Origin: CATOSK01 sp034423195
GTDB lineage: Bacteria; Chloroflexota; Dehalococcoidia; Lucifugimonadales; UBA3495
DNA length: 64,000 bases
Assembly: GCA_034423195.1 (NCBI GenBank)
Contig: DAOUIZ010000060.1
Span: forward strand, 1-64,000
Reading direction: 5' to 3'
A program made the position numbers and the translations under genes. Of the stretch, positions 47,207 to 55,670 are shown piece after piece. How positions within the stretch are numbered: the first letter of the stretch is position 1; each line of letters opens with the position of its first letter. The notes beneath the pieces were generated by a model. It ran no database searches and had not been told where the DNA came from. It saw only the letters and a program-made list of their open reading frames with translations.

Positions 47207-48346
47207 TTAGTCTCCCGCCGGAGCGGGGATGCTGTCGACCTCTTCCATCAGGGCGGTGAGCATCTCCGCTTCGGGGACGACCCGGACCTTCTCTCCCTTG
47301 CGGAAGATGATGGCGCGGCCCGCTCCGGCGGCAATGCCGACATCGGCGTCCTTGGCTTCGCCGGGGCCGTTGACCTCGCAGCCCATGACGGCGACCTTGA
47401 TGTTCTTGTTGTTCTGCTTGACCAGGGCGTCTACTTCGTTGGCCAGCTTGACCACGTCCACGTCGGCCCGTCCGCAGCTGGGGCAGGCGACCAGGGTCAC
47501 GCCCTTGTCCCGCAGGTTGAGGGACTTGAGGATTTCGTACCCAGCGGCCACCTCATCCTTGGAGTCACCGCTGAGGGAAACCCGGATGGTGTCCCCGATA
47601 CCCTCGTAGAGGAGGACGCCCAGGCCGACGGCGGTGCGGATGGAGCCGGCCTGGACGGTGCCGGCCTCGGTGATGCCAAGGTGCAGGGGGTAGGGCACCA
47701 TTTCGGCCAGTCGGCGGTAGGCTTCGACGGTGGTGGGAACGTCGAAGGCTTTCATGGAAATCTTGATCTTGTCGAAATCGTTGCGCTCGAGGAACCCGAT
47801 CTCCCAGAGGGCGGTGGCAAGCATGTGGTCTACGATGCTGTACTGTCCCGTACTGGCCTCGCCGGCCTTGGGGAGTCGGTTGACCATATCCATGTGCCGG
47901 GAGAAGCCGCGGGTGCGTCCGATGCCGCCCACCGGGGGCAGGCTGCCGAAGTTGACCCCGATGCGGATGGGGATGTTGCGCTCCCTGGCCTTTTCCACGA
48001 CCAGCCGCACCTGGTCCTCGTTGCGGAGGTTGCCGGGGTTGAGGCGAAGACAGTCGACTCCTCCGTCGGCGCACTCCAGGGCAAGCTGGTAGTGGAAGTG
48101 GATGTCGGCGATGAGGGGGATGTGAATCTGCTTCTTGATTTCCCGCATGGCCTTTGCCGCTTCCATGTCGGGAACGGCGCTGCGGATGATCTCGCAGCCG
48201 GCTTCCTCAAGTTCGTGAATCTGGCGGACGGTGGCCGCCACGTCGCGGGTGTCGGTCTTGGTCATGGACTGGACCGAGATGTCGGCGCCTCCGCCGACCT
48301 TGACGTCTCCGACATGGACCGGCTTGGTAACCCGGCGCTTGTTCAT
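47207..48346 (-). CDS. ispG: 4-hydroxy-3-methylbut-2-enyl diphosphate synthase
   Basis: 379 residues. [4Fe-4S] enzyme of the MEP isoprenoid pathway. TIM-barrel part with SVQSMTKTDTRDVAATV, PLIADIHFHYQLALE, RLNPGNL and GVNFGS; C-terminal cluster domain with CPSCGR and MGCEVNGPGEA. Lies after rseP in the same operon as dxr, so two steps of the same pathway are co-transcribed with uppS and cdsA, which use isoprenoid and lipid precursors. Confidence 0.97.
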   Translation of the reverse strand: MNKRRVTKPVHVGDVKVGGGADISVQSMTKTDTRDVAATVRQIHELEEAGCEIIRSAVPDMEAAKAMREIKKQIHIPLIADIHFHYQLALECADGGVDCLRLNPGNLRNEDQVRLVVEKARERNIPIRIGVNFGSLPPVGGIGRTRGFSRHMDMVNRLPKAGEASTGQYSIVDHMLATALWEIGFLERNDFDKIKISMKAFDVPTTVEAYRRLAEMVPYPLHLGITEAGTVQAGSIRTAVGLGVLLYEGIGDTIRVSLSGDSKDEVAAGYEILKSLNLRDKGVTLVACPSCGRADVDVVKLANEVDALVKQNNKNIKVAVMGCEVNGPGEAKDADVGIAAGAGRAIIFRKGEKVRVVPEAEMLTALMEEVDSIPAPAGD

Positions 48347-48388
48347 GGAATTACCCCCTGGCGTGGATTCTTAAATCCCGATTTGGCG

Positions 48389-49711
48389 TCAGCCGCCCAA
48401 CGGGTTGACGCCCTGGATGAGGCGGTGGATGTCGTTGGCGCTGATTAGGATGATGAGGCCGATGAGGAAGACGAACCCGATCAGATGCACCATGCCTTCC
48501 CGCTCCGGGGGGATGCGCTTGCCGCGGCGCACCCACTCGATGGCGACGAACAACAGGCGTCCGCCGTCCAGCATGGGGATGGGCAAGATGTTGAGGATGG
48601 CAAGGTTGATGCTCAAGAGAACGGTCAGGACCAGCCACCCGTGGAGGCCTCCCTGCCGGCTGACCTCGCCGGTGATATGGGCGATGCCGATGGGGCCGGA
48701 GAACTGGGGCGAGCGATCCCCGGTAATCCAGCCGGAGACTTCCTGCTGAAGGAGGACCAGCATTTCGCCGGTGCTGGAGAAAGCCCGGTTCACCGCGGTC
48801 CATGGCGGACTGGCGCGGGTCTCGGTCTGGACGTTAACCAGGTCGATGCCGATCCCGGTGGGTCCCTGGCCCTCCGGGGGATTGGCCCTGGGAATGACGG
48901 TCACGGTGCGGGTCTGGCCGGAACGTTCCACAACCCAGTCGATTTCCTCGCCGGGGTTGCGGGAGATGGAGCGGATGAGGTCGTTGGGGGTCTCGACCAC
49001 GGTCTCGCCGGATTGAAGAATGATGTCGTCGGGCTGGATTCCGGCCGCCTCAGCCGGAGAACCGGGCTGGACATCCGAGACCAGAATGTTCCCGGTATCC
49101 ACCTGCTGCGGGATCATGAATACGGCGGTGAAGAGGACGATGGGGAGGATGGCGTTCATGAAAGCGCCGGCGGCCAGGACCACGGCGCGCGGTCCAACAC
49201 CCTTGCCGGCCAGGCTGCGGGGCACTTGTGGGTTATTCTCTCCGGCCAGCCTGACAAAACCGCCCAGGGGGAGGAGGTTGAGGGAATACACCATGTCGGC
49301 CAGGACCAGGGAGTTTCCGGTCACCTCCCGCACCCGCCCCTCGTGGGTCAGATAGTCCGGCCGGCCCACTTCCTGGAGGTTCTGAGGACCTTCGATTCTG
49401 CGGCGGTCCCTGACCTCGATAATCCGGGCCACCAGATTTCCGTTGAGGTCTTCGGTGGACTGGACCTTAACGAGGGTATCTCGGGCCAGTTGGGACAGGT
49501 TGTTGGCGTTAACCAACTGGGTGTGACCGTCCAGGAGAACGGTCGTCCGTCCGGTGTACAGGCCGAAGACCTTGGGGGGATATCCGATGCCGAACTCCAG
49601 CACCTTGACCCCGTAAAACCTGGCGGTCCAGAAATGCCCCAACTCGTGGACCACCACCAGGACCAGAAGCATGGGGACGAAGGTCAGAAGAGCGAAGAGG
49701 ATAGTTTCCAT
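48389..49711 (-). CDS. rseP: Site-2 protease RseP-like, with an inserted segment
   Basis: 440 residues. Membrane zinc protease: HELGHFWTAR near 24-33, NLLPLGGFVRLAGE, a PDZ domain (PGSPAEAAGIQPDDIILQSG) and the second metal motif ILNILPIPMLDGGRLL. About 75 extra residues lie between the first helix and the NLLPLGG motif, from GRTTVLLDGHTQLVN to TGNSLVLAD; common RseP/RasP proteins go directly from one to the other. The insert is polar and beta-rich. It cuts membrane anti-sigma factors or other substrates. Start overlaps the dxr stop as TGATG. Confidence 0.93.
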   Translation of the reverse strand: METILFALLTFVPMLLVLVVVHELGHFWTARFYGVKVLEFGIGYPPKVFGLYTGRTTVLLDGHTQLVNANNLSQLARDTLVKVQSTEDLNGNLVARIIEVRDRRRIEGPQNLQEVGRPDYLTHEGRVREVTGNSLVLADMVYSLNLLPLGGFVRLAGENNPQVPRSLAGKGVGPRAVVLAAGAFMNAILPIVLFTAVFMIPQQVDTGNILVSDVQPGSPAEAAGIQPDDIILQSGETVVETPNDLIRSISRNPGEEIDWVVERSGQTRTVTVIPRANPPEGQGPTGIGIDLVNVQTETRASPPWTAVNRAFSSTGEMLVLLQQEVSGWITGDRSPQFSGPIGIAHITGEVSRQGGLHGWLVLTVLLSINLAILNILPIPMLDGGRLLFVAIEWVRRGKRIPPEREGMVHLIGFVFLIGLIILISANDIHRLIQGVNPLGG

Positions 49712-50835
49712 CAGAGGAGTTGTCCCGCCACCGCGGCGGCTCGTTCCGTGGCCCAGGTGTCTGCGGCGAGCAGGTCTTCGATGTTGTCAGCAGGAGCGGG
49801 CTGATGGTCCGAAAGAACCTGCTCAACGACGCGGTATATGCCGGTGAACTTTATCTTGCCGTCCAGGAAGGCGTTGACCGCGACTTCATCGGCGGCGCTG
49901 AGGACGGCGGGGTAGGAACCTCCCTGCTTCGCGGCGTCGAGGGCCAACCCGAAGCAGGGATAGCGGGAAGGGTCGAGAGGCCGGAAGTCCAGTGAGTAGG
50001 GCGAATTCGTGGGCAACCGGGGAATCTCCCGGTTTGGCATCCGGTCGGGGTAGAACAGGGAATACTGGATTGGGAGCCGCATGTTGGGCGGGCCAAGCTG
50101 GGCTTTCACGGAACCGTCGGCGAATTCGACCATGGAGTGGATGGTGCTCTGGGGGTGGACGACGACCTCGATGTCGCCCCATCCGACGCCGAAAAGCCAG
50201 TGGGACTCGATTACCTCGAATGCCTTGTTCATCATGGTGGCGGAGTCGATGGTTATCTTGCGCCCCATCTCCCAGGTGGGGTGACGCAGGGCCTGGGCCG
50301 GGGTCACCGTTTCCAGTTCCTCCACGGGGGAATCGCGGAAGGGCCCACCGGAGGCCGTGATAATCAGGCGCCGGATATCTTGCCTCTCTCCCTGGATGCA
50401 CTGCCAGATGGCGCTGGGCTCGCTGTCCACCGGGTGCAGAGCGCCCCCATGTTGGGCTTCGCACTTCTTGATGAGGTCTCCCGCCATGACGATGGGTTCC
50501 TTGTTGGAAAGGGCGACGGTCTTGCCTTGCCGGAGAGCGTTGATGGTTGGGACCAGTCCGGCCATCCCGGTCGTGGCAACCATCACCACGTCGACCTCGG
50601 GGAGACAGACCATTTCCTCCATGGCGGTGAAGGCAGCACCGGGGGCGAATCCGCGGGGAGGGTCAATGCACCAAACGTGGCTGGGCCCGAACTCGGCAAT
50701 CTGCTTCGCAAGAAGGTCGAGATTGCGGCCGGCCGCCAGACCCACGACCCGGAAATGGCCGGGGAACGCGCGGACGACGTCCAACGTCTGACAACCAATT
50801 GAGCCCGTGGAGCCGAGCACTGCGATGCGTTTCAT
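49711..50835 (-). CDS. dxr: 1-deoxy-D-xylulose 5-phosphate reductoisomerase
   Basis: 374 residues. NADPH-binding start VLGSTGSIGCQTLDVV, NKEPIVMAG, PVDSEPSAIWQCIQGE, TASGGPFRD, HPTWEMGRKITIDSATMMNK and the metal/substrate region PQSTIHSMVEF; complete. Makes methylerythritol phosphate. Lies 3 bp downstream of cdsA and overlaps rseP by one base in the conserved rpsB-to-rseP run. Confidence 0.97.
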   Translation of the reverse strand: MKRIAVLGSTGSIGCQTLDVVRAFPGHFRVVGLAAGRNLDLLAKQIAEFGPSHVWCIDPPRGFAPGAAFTAMEEMVCLPEVDVVMVATTGMAGLVPTINALRQGKTVALSNKEPIVMAGDLIKKCEAQHGGALHPVDSEPSAIWQCIQGERQDIRRLIITASGGPFRDSPVEELETVTPAQALRHPTWEMGRKITIDSATMMNKAFEVIESHWLFGVGWGDIEVVVHPQSTIHSMVEFADGSVKAQLGPPNMRLPIQYSLFYPDRMPNREIPRLPTNSPYSLDFRPLDPSRYPCFGLALDAAKQGGSYPAVLSAADEVAVNAFLDGKIKFTGIYRVVEQVLSDHQPAPADNIEDLLAADTWATERAAAVAGQLL

Positions 50836-50838
50836 AGA

Positions 50839-51672
50839 TCAACTGCCGGAACCGGAAGCCGCCGTAAACCAAGCGATATAGAAGGCTGCGGGGATGGAAA
50901 GGGACAAGCTATCCAGACGGTCCAGGATACCGCCGTGTCCGGGAATTATACTACCAGCGTCCTTAACTTGGGAGATACGTTTTAATTTGGACTCGGCCAA
51001 ATCCCCGGCCTGGGCAGCGATTCCAATGCCCGCGCCCGCCAGGAAACGCTGCCATAGGGGAATTGGCAGGTCGAAGAGAGTTGCCAAGACAACCGCTGCC
51101 AGCACCGCCGCCAGGAACCCTCCCGCGGCCCCCTCCCAGGTTTTGTTGGGGCTTATGACCGGAGCCATGGGATGTCGGCCTATTGCCCTTCCTACGAAGA
51201 AAGCGCCGGTATCGGATGCAAAGGTGGCCAACATAGCAAGCAGCAGCCAGCCACGGCCCAAGGCATCCGAGTCTCCGAATTCCCGCAGGGTAAGGGCGTG
51301 GGCCAGGGAGAACCCTATGACCAGGGGACCCAGCACCAGAAAAACCAGGGCCTGCAACGGGAACCTCCCCCGGTAGGAACCGATTATCCAGAAAAAGCCG
51401 GCCAAACACCCGACGATGGCCACGCCTCCGGAGGCTGCCAGGAAGGTTGCCGGGGCGCCGGACATTTGTTGGGCCGCGAGGAATGCCAGCGCCCACAGGC
51501 TGCCCAACACCAGGGGCAACGAGACGTCATCGGTGTTGAAAAGGCGGTAGAACTCGCGGGTGCCCAGAATGGCGGCGGCTGCAACCAGCAGGGTGAGCCA
51601 AGGCGTCCCGAGCCACGCAGCTGCCAACAGCACCGGAAGTCCGGCGGCGGCGGCGATTACCCGGGGAAGCAA
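50839..51672 (-). CDS. cdsA: Phosphatidate cytidylyltransferase
   Basis: 277 residues with seven or eight predicted membrane helices. The C-terminal signature is present: SPNKTWEGAAGGFLAA and SQVKDAGSIIPGHGGILDRLDSL (hallmark KDAGSIIPGHGGILDRLDSL). Makes CDP-diacylglycerol, the precursor of phospholipids. The TTG at 51672 is used, six bases after the uppS stop; there is no strong Shine-Dalgarno, so translation may depend on uppS. Confidence 0.94.
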   Translation of the reverse strand: MLPRVIAAAAGLPVLLAAAWLGTPWLTLLVAAAAILGTREFYRLFNTDDVSLPLVLGSLWALAFLAAQQMSGAPATFLAASGGVAIVGCLAGFFWIIGSYRGRFPLQALVFLVLGPLVIGFSLAHALTLREFGDSDALGRGWLLLAMLATFASDTGAFFVGRAIGRHPMAPVISPNKTWEGAAGGFLAAVLAAVVLATLFDLPIPLWQRFLAGAGIGIAAQAGDLAESKLKRISQVKDAGSIIPGHGGILDRLDSLSLSIPAAFYIAWFTAASGSGS

Positions 51673-51678
51673 GGCAGG

Positions 51679-52434
51679 TTAGCCCTGGGGGTCGCCGGTG
51701 TTCACCTTGCCAAACCGGCGGTGACGGTTCTGGTAGGAGGTCAACGCCTTGTCCAGTTCGGCGGGACCCAGGTCTGGCCAGAGGACGGGAGTGGGATAGT
51801 ACTCGCTGTAGGCGGACTGCCAAAGCAGAAAGTTGCTGAGACGCAGTTCCCCGCCGGTGCGAATGATGAGGTCCGGGTCGGGAGTTCCCGCGGTGTAGAG
51901 GTACTTGGAAAACAGTTGCTCGTCGACGTTCTCGGAAGGGACCTGATCTTCGATGATGCTGCGACACGCCTGCAGGATTTCGTCCCGCCCGCCATAGTCG
52001 AAGGCTACGTTGATGGTGATTCCCGTGTTTTCCCGGGTGAGCGCTACCGCACGCTCAATACCCTCATGGAGGTCCGGAGTAAGCCTGGTGGAACGGCCAA
52101 CGTGATGAACGCGGACGTTGTTATCGTGGAGTTGCTGGGTCAGTTCGCCCAGGCCGTCGCGGAGCAACTCCATCAGTCCTTCAACTTCCTCGGTTGGGCG
52201 GTCCCAGTTTTCGGTGGAAAATGCATAAACGGTTACGAACTGGACGCCGCGCTGGTGGAGGTGATCCAGGACGTTTTTTAGATTGTTCAGCCCAGCTTCA
52301 TGCCCGGATCGGCGAGGGAGGCCACGGATGGTAGCCCACCGGCCATTGCCGTCCATGATGAAAGCAACGTGGCGGGGAATACTGGAAGCGGACTGGTTCG
52401 GGGCGCCGGGTTGGTCAGCAGGTTCCGAGGGCAC
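51679..52434 (-). CDS. uppS: Isoprenyl transferase (undecaprenyl diphosphate synthase)
   Basis: 251 residues. HVAFIMDGNGRWATIRGLPR near 22-41 has the catalytic Asp, followed by GHEAGLNNLKNVL, YAFSTENWDRP, FDYGGRDEI and DLIIRTGGELRLSNFLLWQSAY; all substrate-binding residues are in place. Makes the lipid carrier for cell-wall synthesis. Starts at GTG 52434, three bases after the frr stop. Confidence 0.96.
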   Translation of the reverse strand: MPSEPADQPGAPNQSASSIPRHVAFIMDGNGRWATIRGLPRRSGHEAGLNNLKNVLDHLHQRGVQFVTVYAFSTENWDRPTEEVEGLMELLRDGLGELTQQLHDNNVRVHHVGRSTRLTPDLHEGIERAVALTRENTGITINVAFDYGGRDEILQACRSIIEDQVPSENVDEQLFSKYLYTAGTPDPDLIIRTGGELRLSNFLLWQSAYSEYYPTPVLWPDLGPAELDKALTSYQNRHRRFGKVNTGDPQG

Positions 52435-52437
52435 TGG

Positions 52438-53028
52438 TCAGACCTGCATGATTTCCGCTTCTTTGGAGGCCCCTATTTCGTCCATGCTCCTGGTATGGGC
52501 GTCGGTCGCTTTTTGGAGCTGGTCCTGGCTGCGGCGGTTCTCGTCCTGGGAGAGGTTCTTGTCCCGTTCCATCTTGCGCAGGGTATCCTGGGCGTCCCGG
52601 CGGACGTTGCGGACGGAAACCTTGCCGTCCTCGATCTTCCGCTTGAGCATGCGGACCATTTCCTGGCGACGTTCCTGGGTTAATGGAGGGATAGGCACGG
52701 TGATGGTGTTGCCGTCATTGGATGGGTTGAACCCCATTTCGGACTTCATCAAACCGCGTTCGATGTCCCGGAGGGACTGGCGGTCCCAGGGCTGAACGAG
52801 GATTGCCCTGGCGTCGGGGGCGGTGATGGACGCCAATTGTTTGAGAGGGGTTGGGGTACCGTAATATTCGATGGGCACGTCTTCCAGGAGCGAAGGTGCA
52901 GCGCGCCCGGTGCGCAGGTTGTTCAGGTCGCGGCGCAGGGCCTCGATAGACTGGTCCATTCGGCGGGTTGCGTCGGCAAGGACGGATTCGGCGGTGGGTT
53001 GCGAGTCATTATCCCGGTCGTTTGGCAT
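52438..53028 (-). CDS. frr: Ribosome recycling factor
   Basis: 196 residues. RRF coiled-coil and central domain: RTGRAAPSLLEDVPIEYYGTPTPL (hallmark RTGRAAPSLL), SLRDIERGLMKSEMGFNPSNDG, and the end MERDKNLSQDENRRSQDQLQK. ATG 53028 is preferred (AAGG 8 nt upstream); the longer open frame is not conserved. Two bases after the pyrH stop. Confidence 0.97.
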   Translation of the reverse strand: MPNDRDNDSQPTAESVLADATRRMDQSIEALRRDLNNLRTGRAAPSLLEDVPIEYYGTPTPLKQLASITAPDARAILVQPWDRQSLRDIERGLMKSEMGFNPSNDGNTITVPIPPLTQERRQEMVRMLKRKIEDGKVSVRNVRRDAQDTLRKMERDKNLSQDENRRSQDQLQKATDAHTRSMDEIGASKEAEIMQV

Positions 53029-53030
53029 GG

Positions 53031-53762
53031 TCACACCTTCCCGGTTATTAAAGTCCCCACTTCCTGGCCCTCCAGGATGCGGCACATATTGCCCTTCTCG
53101 AAGATGTCGAAGACGACGATGGGCAGCTTGTTTTCCATGCAGAGGGAGAAGGCGGTGGAGTCCATTACCTGCAAGCGGCGATTCAGGGCGTCCATGTAGT
53201 CCAGTTGGTTGAAGCGCTTGGCGTCGGGGTTGTGCCTGGGGTCGGAATCGTAGACCCCGTCGACGTTGTTCTTGGCCATCAACAAGAGCTCGGCCCCGAT
53301 TTCCTGAGCCCGTAGCGCGGATGCAGTGTCGGTGGTCATGTAGGGGTTGCCGGAGCCGGCGGCGAAAATGACGACACGGCCCTTTTCCAGGTGCCGGATA
53401 GCCCGTCGGCGGATGTAGGGTTCGGCGACGGCCTGCATGGGGAGGGCGCTCTGGGTACGGGTGATAATCCCCCTCTTTTCGAGGGCATCCTGGAGGACGA
53501 GGGCATTAATGACGGTGGCCAGCATTCCCGCGTAGTCGGCGGATGCCCGATCCATGCCCTGGCTGGCAGCTTCTTCGCCGCGCCAGATGTTTCCACCGCC
53601 GATTACGACGGCCAATTCAATGCCGAGGCTGAGGGCTTCCCCGATTTGCTGGGAGACATAATTCAAGGAGACGGGGTCAATACCCGCACCCGCAGGTTCG
53701 GAGCCTTGCAGGGACTCCCCGCTGATTTTCAGGAGTACGCGGCGGTAACCAGACTCTGACAT
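53031..53762 (-). CDS. pyrH: Uridylate kinase
   Basis: 243 residues. Amino-acid-kinase fold: RVLLKISGESLQG, AVVIGGGNIWRG, MDRASADYAGMLATVINAL, EPYIRRRAIRHLEKGRVVIFAAGSGNPYMTTD (hallmark GRVVIFAAGSGNPYMTTD) and VDGVYDSDPR. UMP to UDP. Sits between tsf and frr as in most bacteria. Confidence 0.97.
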   Translation of the reverse strand: MSESGYRRVLLKISGESLQGSEPAGAGIDPVSLNYVSQQIGEALSLGIELAVVIGGGNIWRGEEAASQGMDRASADYAGMLATVINALVLQDALEKRGIITRTQSALPMQAVAEPYIRRRAIRHLEKGRVVIFAAGSGNPYMTTDTASALRAQEIGAELLLMAKNNVDGVYDSDPRHNPDAKRFNQLDYMDALNRRLQVMDSTAFSLCMENKLPIVVFDIFEKGNMCRILEGQEVGTLITGKV

Positions 53763-53775
53763 GGATCCGCGGTGG

Positions 53776-54279
53776 TTATTCTTCGAGGGCCAATCTGCTG
53801 AACCGGACGACCCGCACGTTTTCGCCCACCTTGGCGGCCAATTCCTGGATAATGTCGCCTACCTGCCTGGAAGTATCCTTAATAAACGGCTGCAGAAGCA
53901 GGGCCACCTGGGCCGGCGGGCGGCTATCCTCGCCGTCGATGTCGCTCTCGGCCACGTAAGCAGGGGCCATTGCCGCCACCTGCATCGCCACGTTGTGGGC
54001 CAATTCGCGAAACTCCGGGGTCCTGGCGACGAAGTCGGTCTCGCAACCCAACTCGACCAGCGCGCCGACCCGGCCGCCGGTGTGGATGTAGGCTTCGACG
54101 ACGCCCTGGGTGGTGTCCCGTCCCGCGCGCTTGGCGGCCTGGGCGAAACCCTTTTCGCGGAGCACTTCGACGGCCTTATCCTGGTTTCCGTCGGTCTCTT
54201 CCAGGACTTCTTTGCATTCCATGATGCCCGCTCCGGTAAGCTCCCGGAGGGCTTTGATTTGCTCGACGGTGGCTGGCAA
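53776..54279 (-). CDS. tsf: Elongation factor Ts (short form)
   Basis: 167 residues. N-terminal UBA-like domain (IKALRELTGAGIMECKEVLEE), KAVEVLREKGFAQAAKRAGR and core VGALVELGCETDFVARTPEF. Shorter than the 280-300 residues of E. coli EF-Ts: only one core subdomain is present, as in Thermus and several other phyla. TTG 54279 is used because AGGAGG lies 8 nt upstream and it begins just before the conserved domain; an upstream extension overlaps the end of rpsB. Recycles EF-Tu. Confidence 0.95.
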   Translation of the reverse strand: MPATVEQIKALRELTGAGIMECKEVLEETDGNQDKAVEVLREKGFAQAAKRAGRDTTQGVVEAYIHTGGRVGALVELGCETDFVARTPEFRELAHNVAMQVAAMAPAYVAESDIDGEDSRPPAQVALLLQPFIKDTSRQVGDIIQELAAKVGENVRVVRFSRLALEE

Positions 54280-54349
54280 GGATGGTCCTCCTGTTGGTGT
54301 TGGGTGGTGTCGGCGATGCGTGTTATACGCCGACACCCGGTTGACAAGT

Positions 54350-55276
54350 CTAGGCTGGGGGATTGGCGGAAGGGGGTTCGCCGGCGGCACGGCTGGATGC
54401 AGCCTGCTCCATCAGGGCGCCAAGTTCCTCCAGGGGGATCGACTCCACGGCGACCTGCTCCATTTCCTCTTCGGAGAGGCCTTCTTCGATGGGTTCGAGG
54501 GCGGCCTGTTCCGCGGCCATTTGCTCCTGGAGCAGGGCTTCCCGCTGGGCCAAGCCCTCCATGACGGCGTTGGCCATCCGGTTAGTGATCAGGCGGATGG
54601 ACCTGACTGCATCGTCATTGCCGGGAACAGCGTGGTTGATGAGGTCGGGGTCGCAGTCGGTGTCTACAATGGAGAATATCTTGATGCCCATCCGCCGGGC
54701 TTCGGCGATGCAGATGTCCTCCTTGGCGATGTCCACGACGAACATGGCGTCGGGGGGAGCCGTCATGTCCCTTATCCCGAGGAAGTACTTTTCGAGCTTG
54801 GCAAGAGTCTCTTCGAGCTTGACCGCTTCCTTCTTGGGCAAGGCGCGGAAGAACCCCTGTTCCTGCTTCTGCTGCAGTTCCTTCATGTAGTTGATGCGGG
54901 TGCGGATGGTCTGGAAGTTGGTGAGGGTCCCGCCAAGCCAGCGCTGGTTGACGTACCACATTCCGCAGCGTTCCGCCTCGCTCTGGATAACTTCCTGGGC
55001 CTGTTTCTTGGTCCCTACAAAGAGGACCTTGCCACCCTCGGCCGCGACCTGGACCATGGCCCGGTAGGCATCGTTCATCATCCCGAGCGTTTGCTGGAGG
55101 TCGATGATGTGGATCCCGTTGCGCTGGGTGAAAATGTACCGCTTCATTCGGGGGTTCCAGCGGCGGGTCTGGTGTCCGAAATGGACGCCGGCTTCCAGAA
55201 GGGATTTCATGGTCAGGTTTTCCCTGACGGGAGCAGGGGTTGGAGTTTCGACCGGCCGCTCTGGCGACTGTACCAT
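54350..55276 (-). CDS. rpsB: 30S ribosomal protein S2
   Basis: 308 residues, longer than the usual 230-260 because of an N-terminal extension of 20 residues and an acidic C-terminal tail of about 55 residues (EEGLSEEEMEQVAVESIPLEE). The core is standard: LLEAGVHFGHQTRRWNPRM, GIHIIDLQQT, FVGTKKQAQE, RWLGGTLTNF, DAMFVVDIAKE and VPGNDDAVRSIRLI. First gene of the housekeeping run; the promoter and a long leader lie upstream. Confidence 0.96.
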   Translation of the reverse strand: MVQSPERPVETPTPAPVRENLTMKSLLEAGVHFGHQTRRWNPRMKRYIFTQRNGIHIIDLQQTLGMMNDAYRAMVQVAAEGGKVLFVGTKKQAQEVIQSEAERCGMWYVNQRWLGGTLTNFQTIRTRINYMKELQQKQEQGFFRALPKKEAVKLEETLAKLEKYFLGIRDMTAPPDAMFVVDIAKEDICIAEARRMGIKIFSIVDTDCDPDLINHAVPGNDDAVRSIRLITNRMANAVMEGLAQREALLQEQMAAEQAALEPIEEGLSEEEMEQVAVESIPLEELGALMEQAASSRAAGEPPSANPPA

Positions 55277-55360
55277 ACAAACTGCCTTTCAACTTCCCGG
55301 CTAGACTGCCCTGCAACCTGGCGCTTGGTTCTTAAGGCCGCGCCCAGCTTTTGCCACGAT

Positions 55361-55386
55361 GCGCCTGCCCATGGGAGGCGAGGCGC
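55361..55386 (-). ncRNA. Candidate structured leader element of rpsB
   Basis: GCGCCT (55361-55366) pairs with AGGCGC (55381-55386), with CCCATGGG nested at 55368-55375. It lies midway in a leader of about 150 nt before rpsB; rpsB leaders are autoregulated by S2 in several bacteria. A match to a known S2 leader was not established. Confidence 0.35.
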
Positions 55387-55435
55387 TGTGGAAACCCTGC
55401 AAGGATACCGGGAAACAGTGACGTTAGTTTGAGCA

Positions 55436-55464
55436 ATTCTAACATAGGAACATATACCCAGCAA
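55436..55464 (-). promoter_or_regulatory. Promoter of the rpsB-tsf operon
   Basis: Minus strand TTGCTG (55459-55464), 17-bp spacer, TAGAAT (55436-55441) preceded by TGT, an extended -10. The downstream side overlaps an imperfect inverted repeat GTTAG...CTAAC (55423-55443). Confidence 0.55.
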
Positions 55465-55670
55465 TTGCCCGGCAGGACGGCAAATAAAGGTTTCAACGCA
55501 TCGTCGCAGGGGTGCAGGTGTACGTCCTCGACGGGGATTCCGAACGGACTGCTCCGCCGTGGAGTTCGACAGGTAACTCCCCCACTGCTCTGATGTTGAC
55601 CCTCCAGTTGTGGGTAAAGGTGAACCCCCGGGGTGGATGGACGAAAACTCTGCTCAGGAATCCATTCAAC

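Larger units (their letters stand above)
55277..55670. other. Upstream region of rpsB and gap to the PrpD gene
   Basis: 394 bp without a convincing gene. 55277-55430 would be the rpsB mRNA leader, with a strong minus-strand hairpin (arms 55361-55366 and 55381-55386 enclosing CCCATGGG) and two TTGCAGGG copies (near 55304 and 55397). The promoter is at 55436-55464. In 55465-55670 I see no motif; a 78-residue open frame at 55512 has no ribosome site. Confidence 0.55.
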
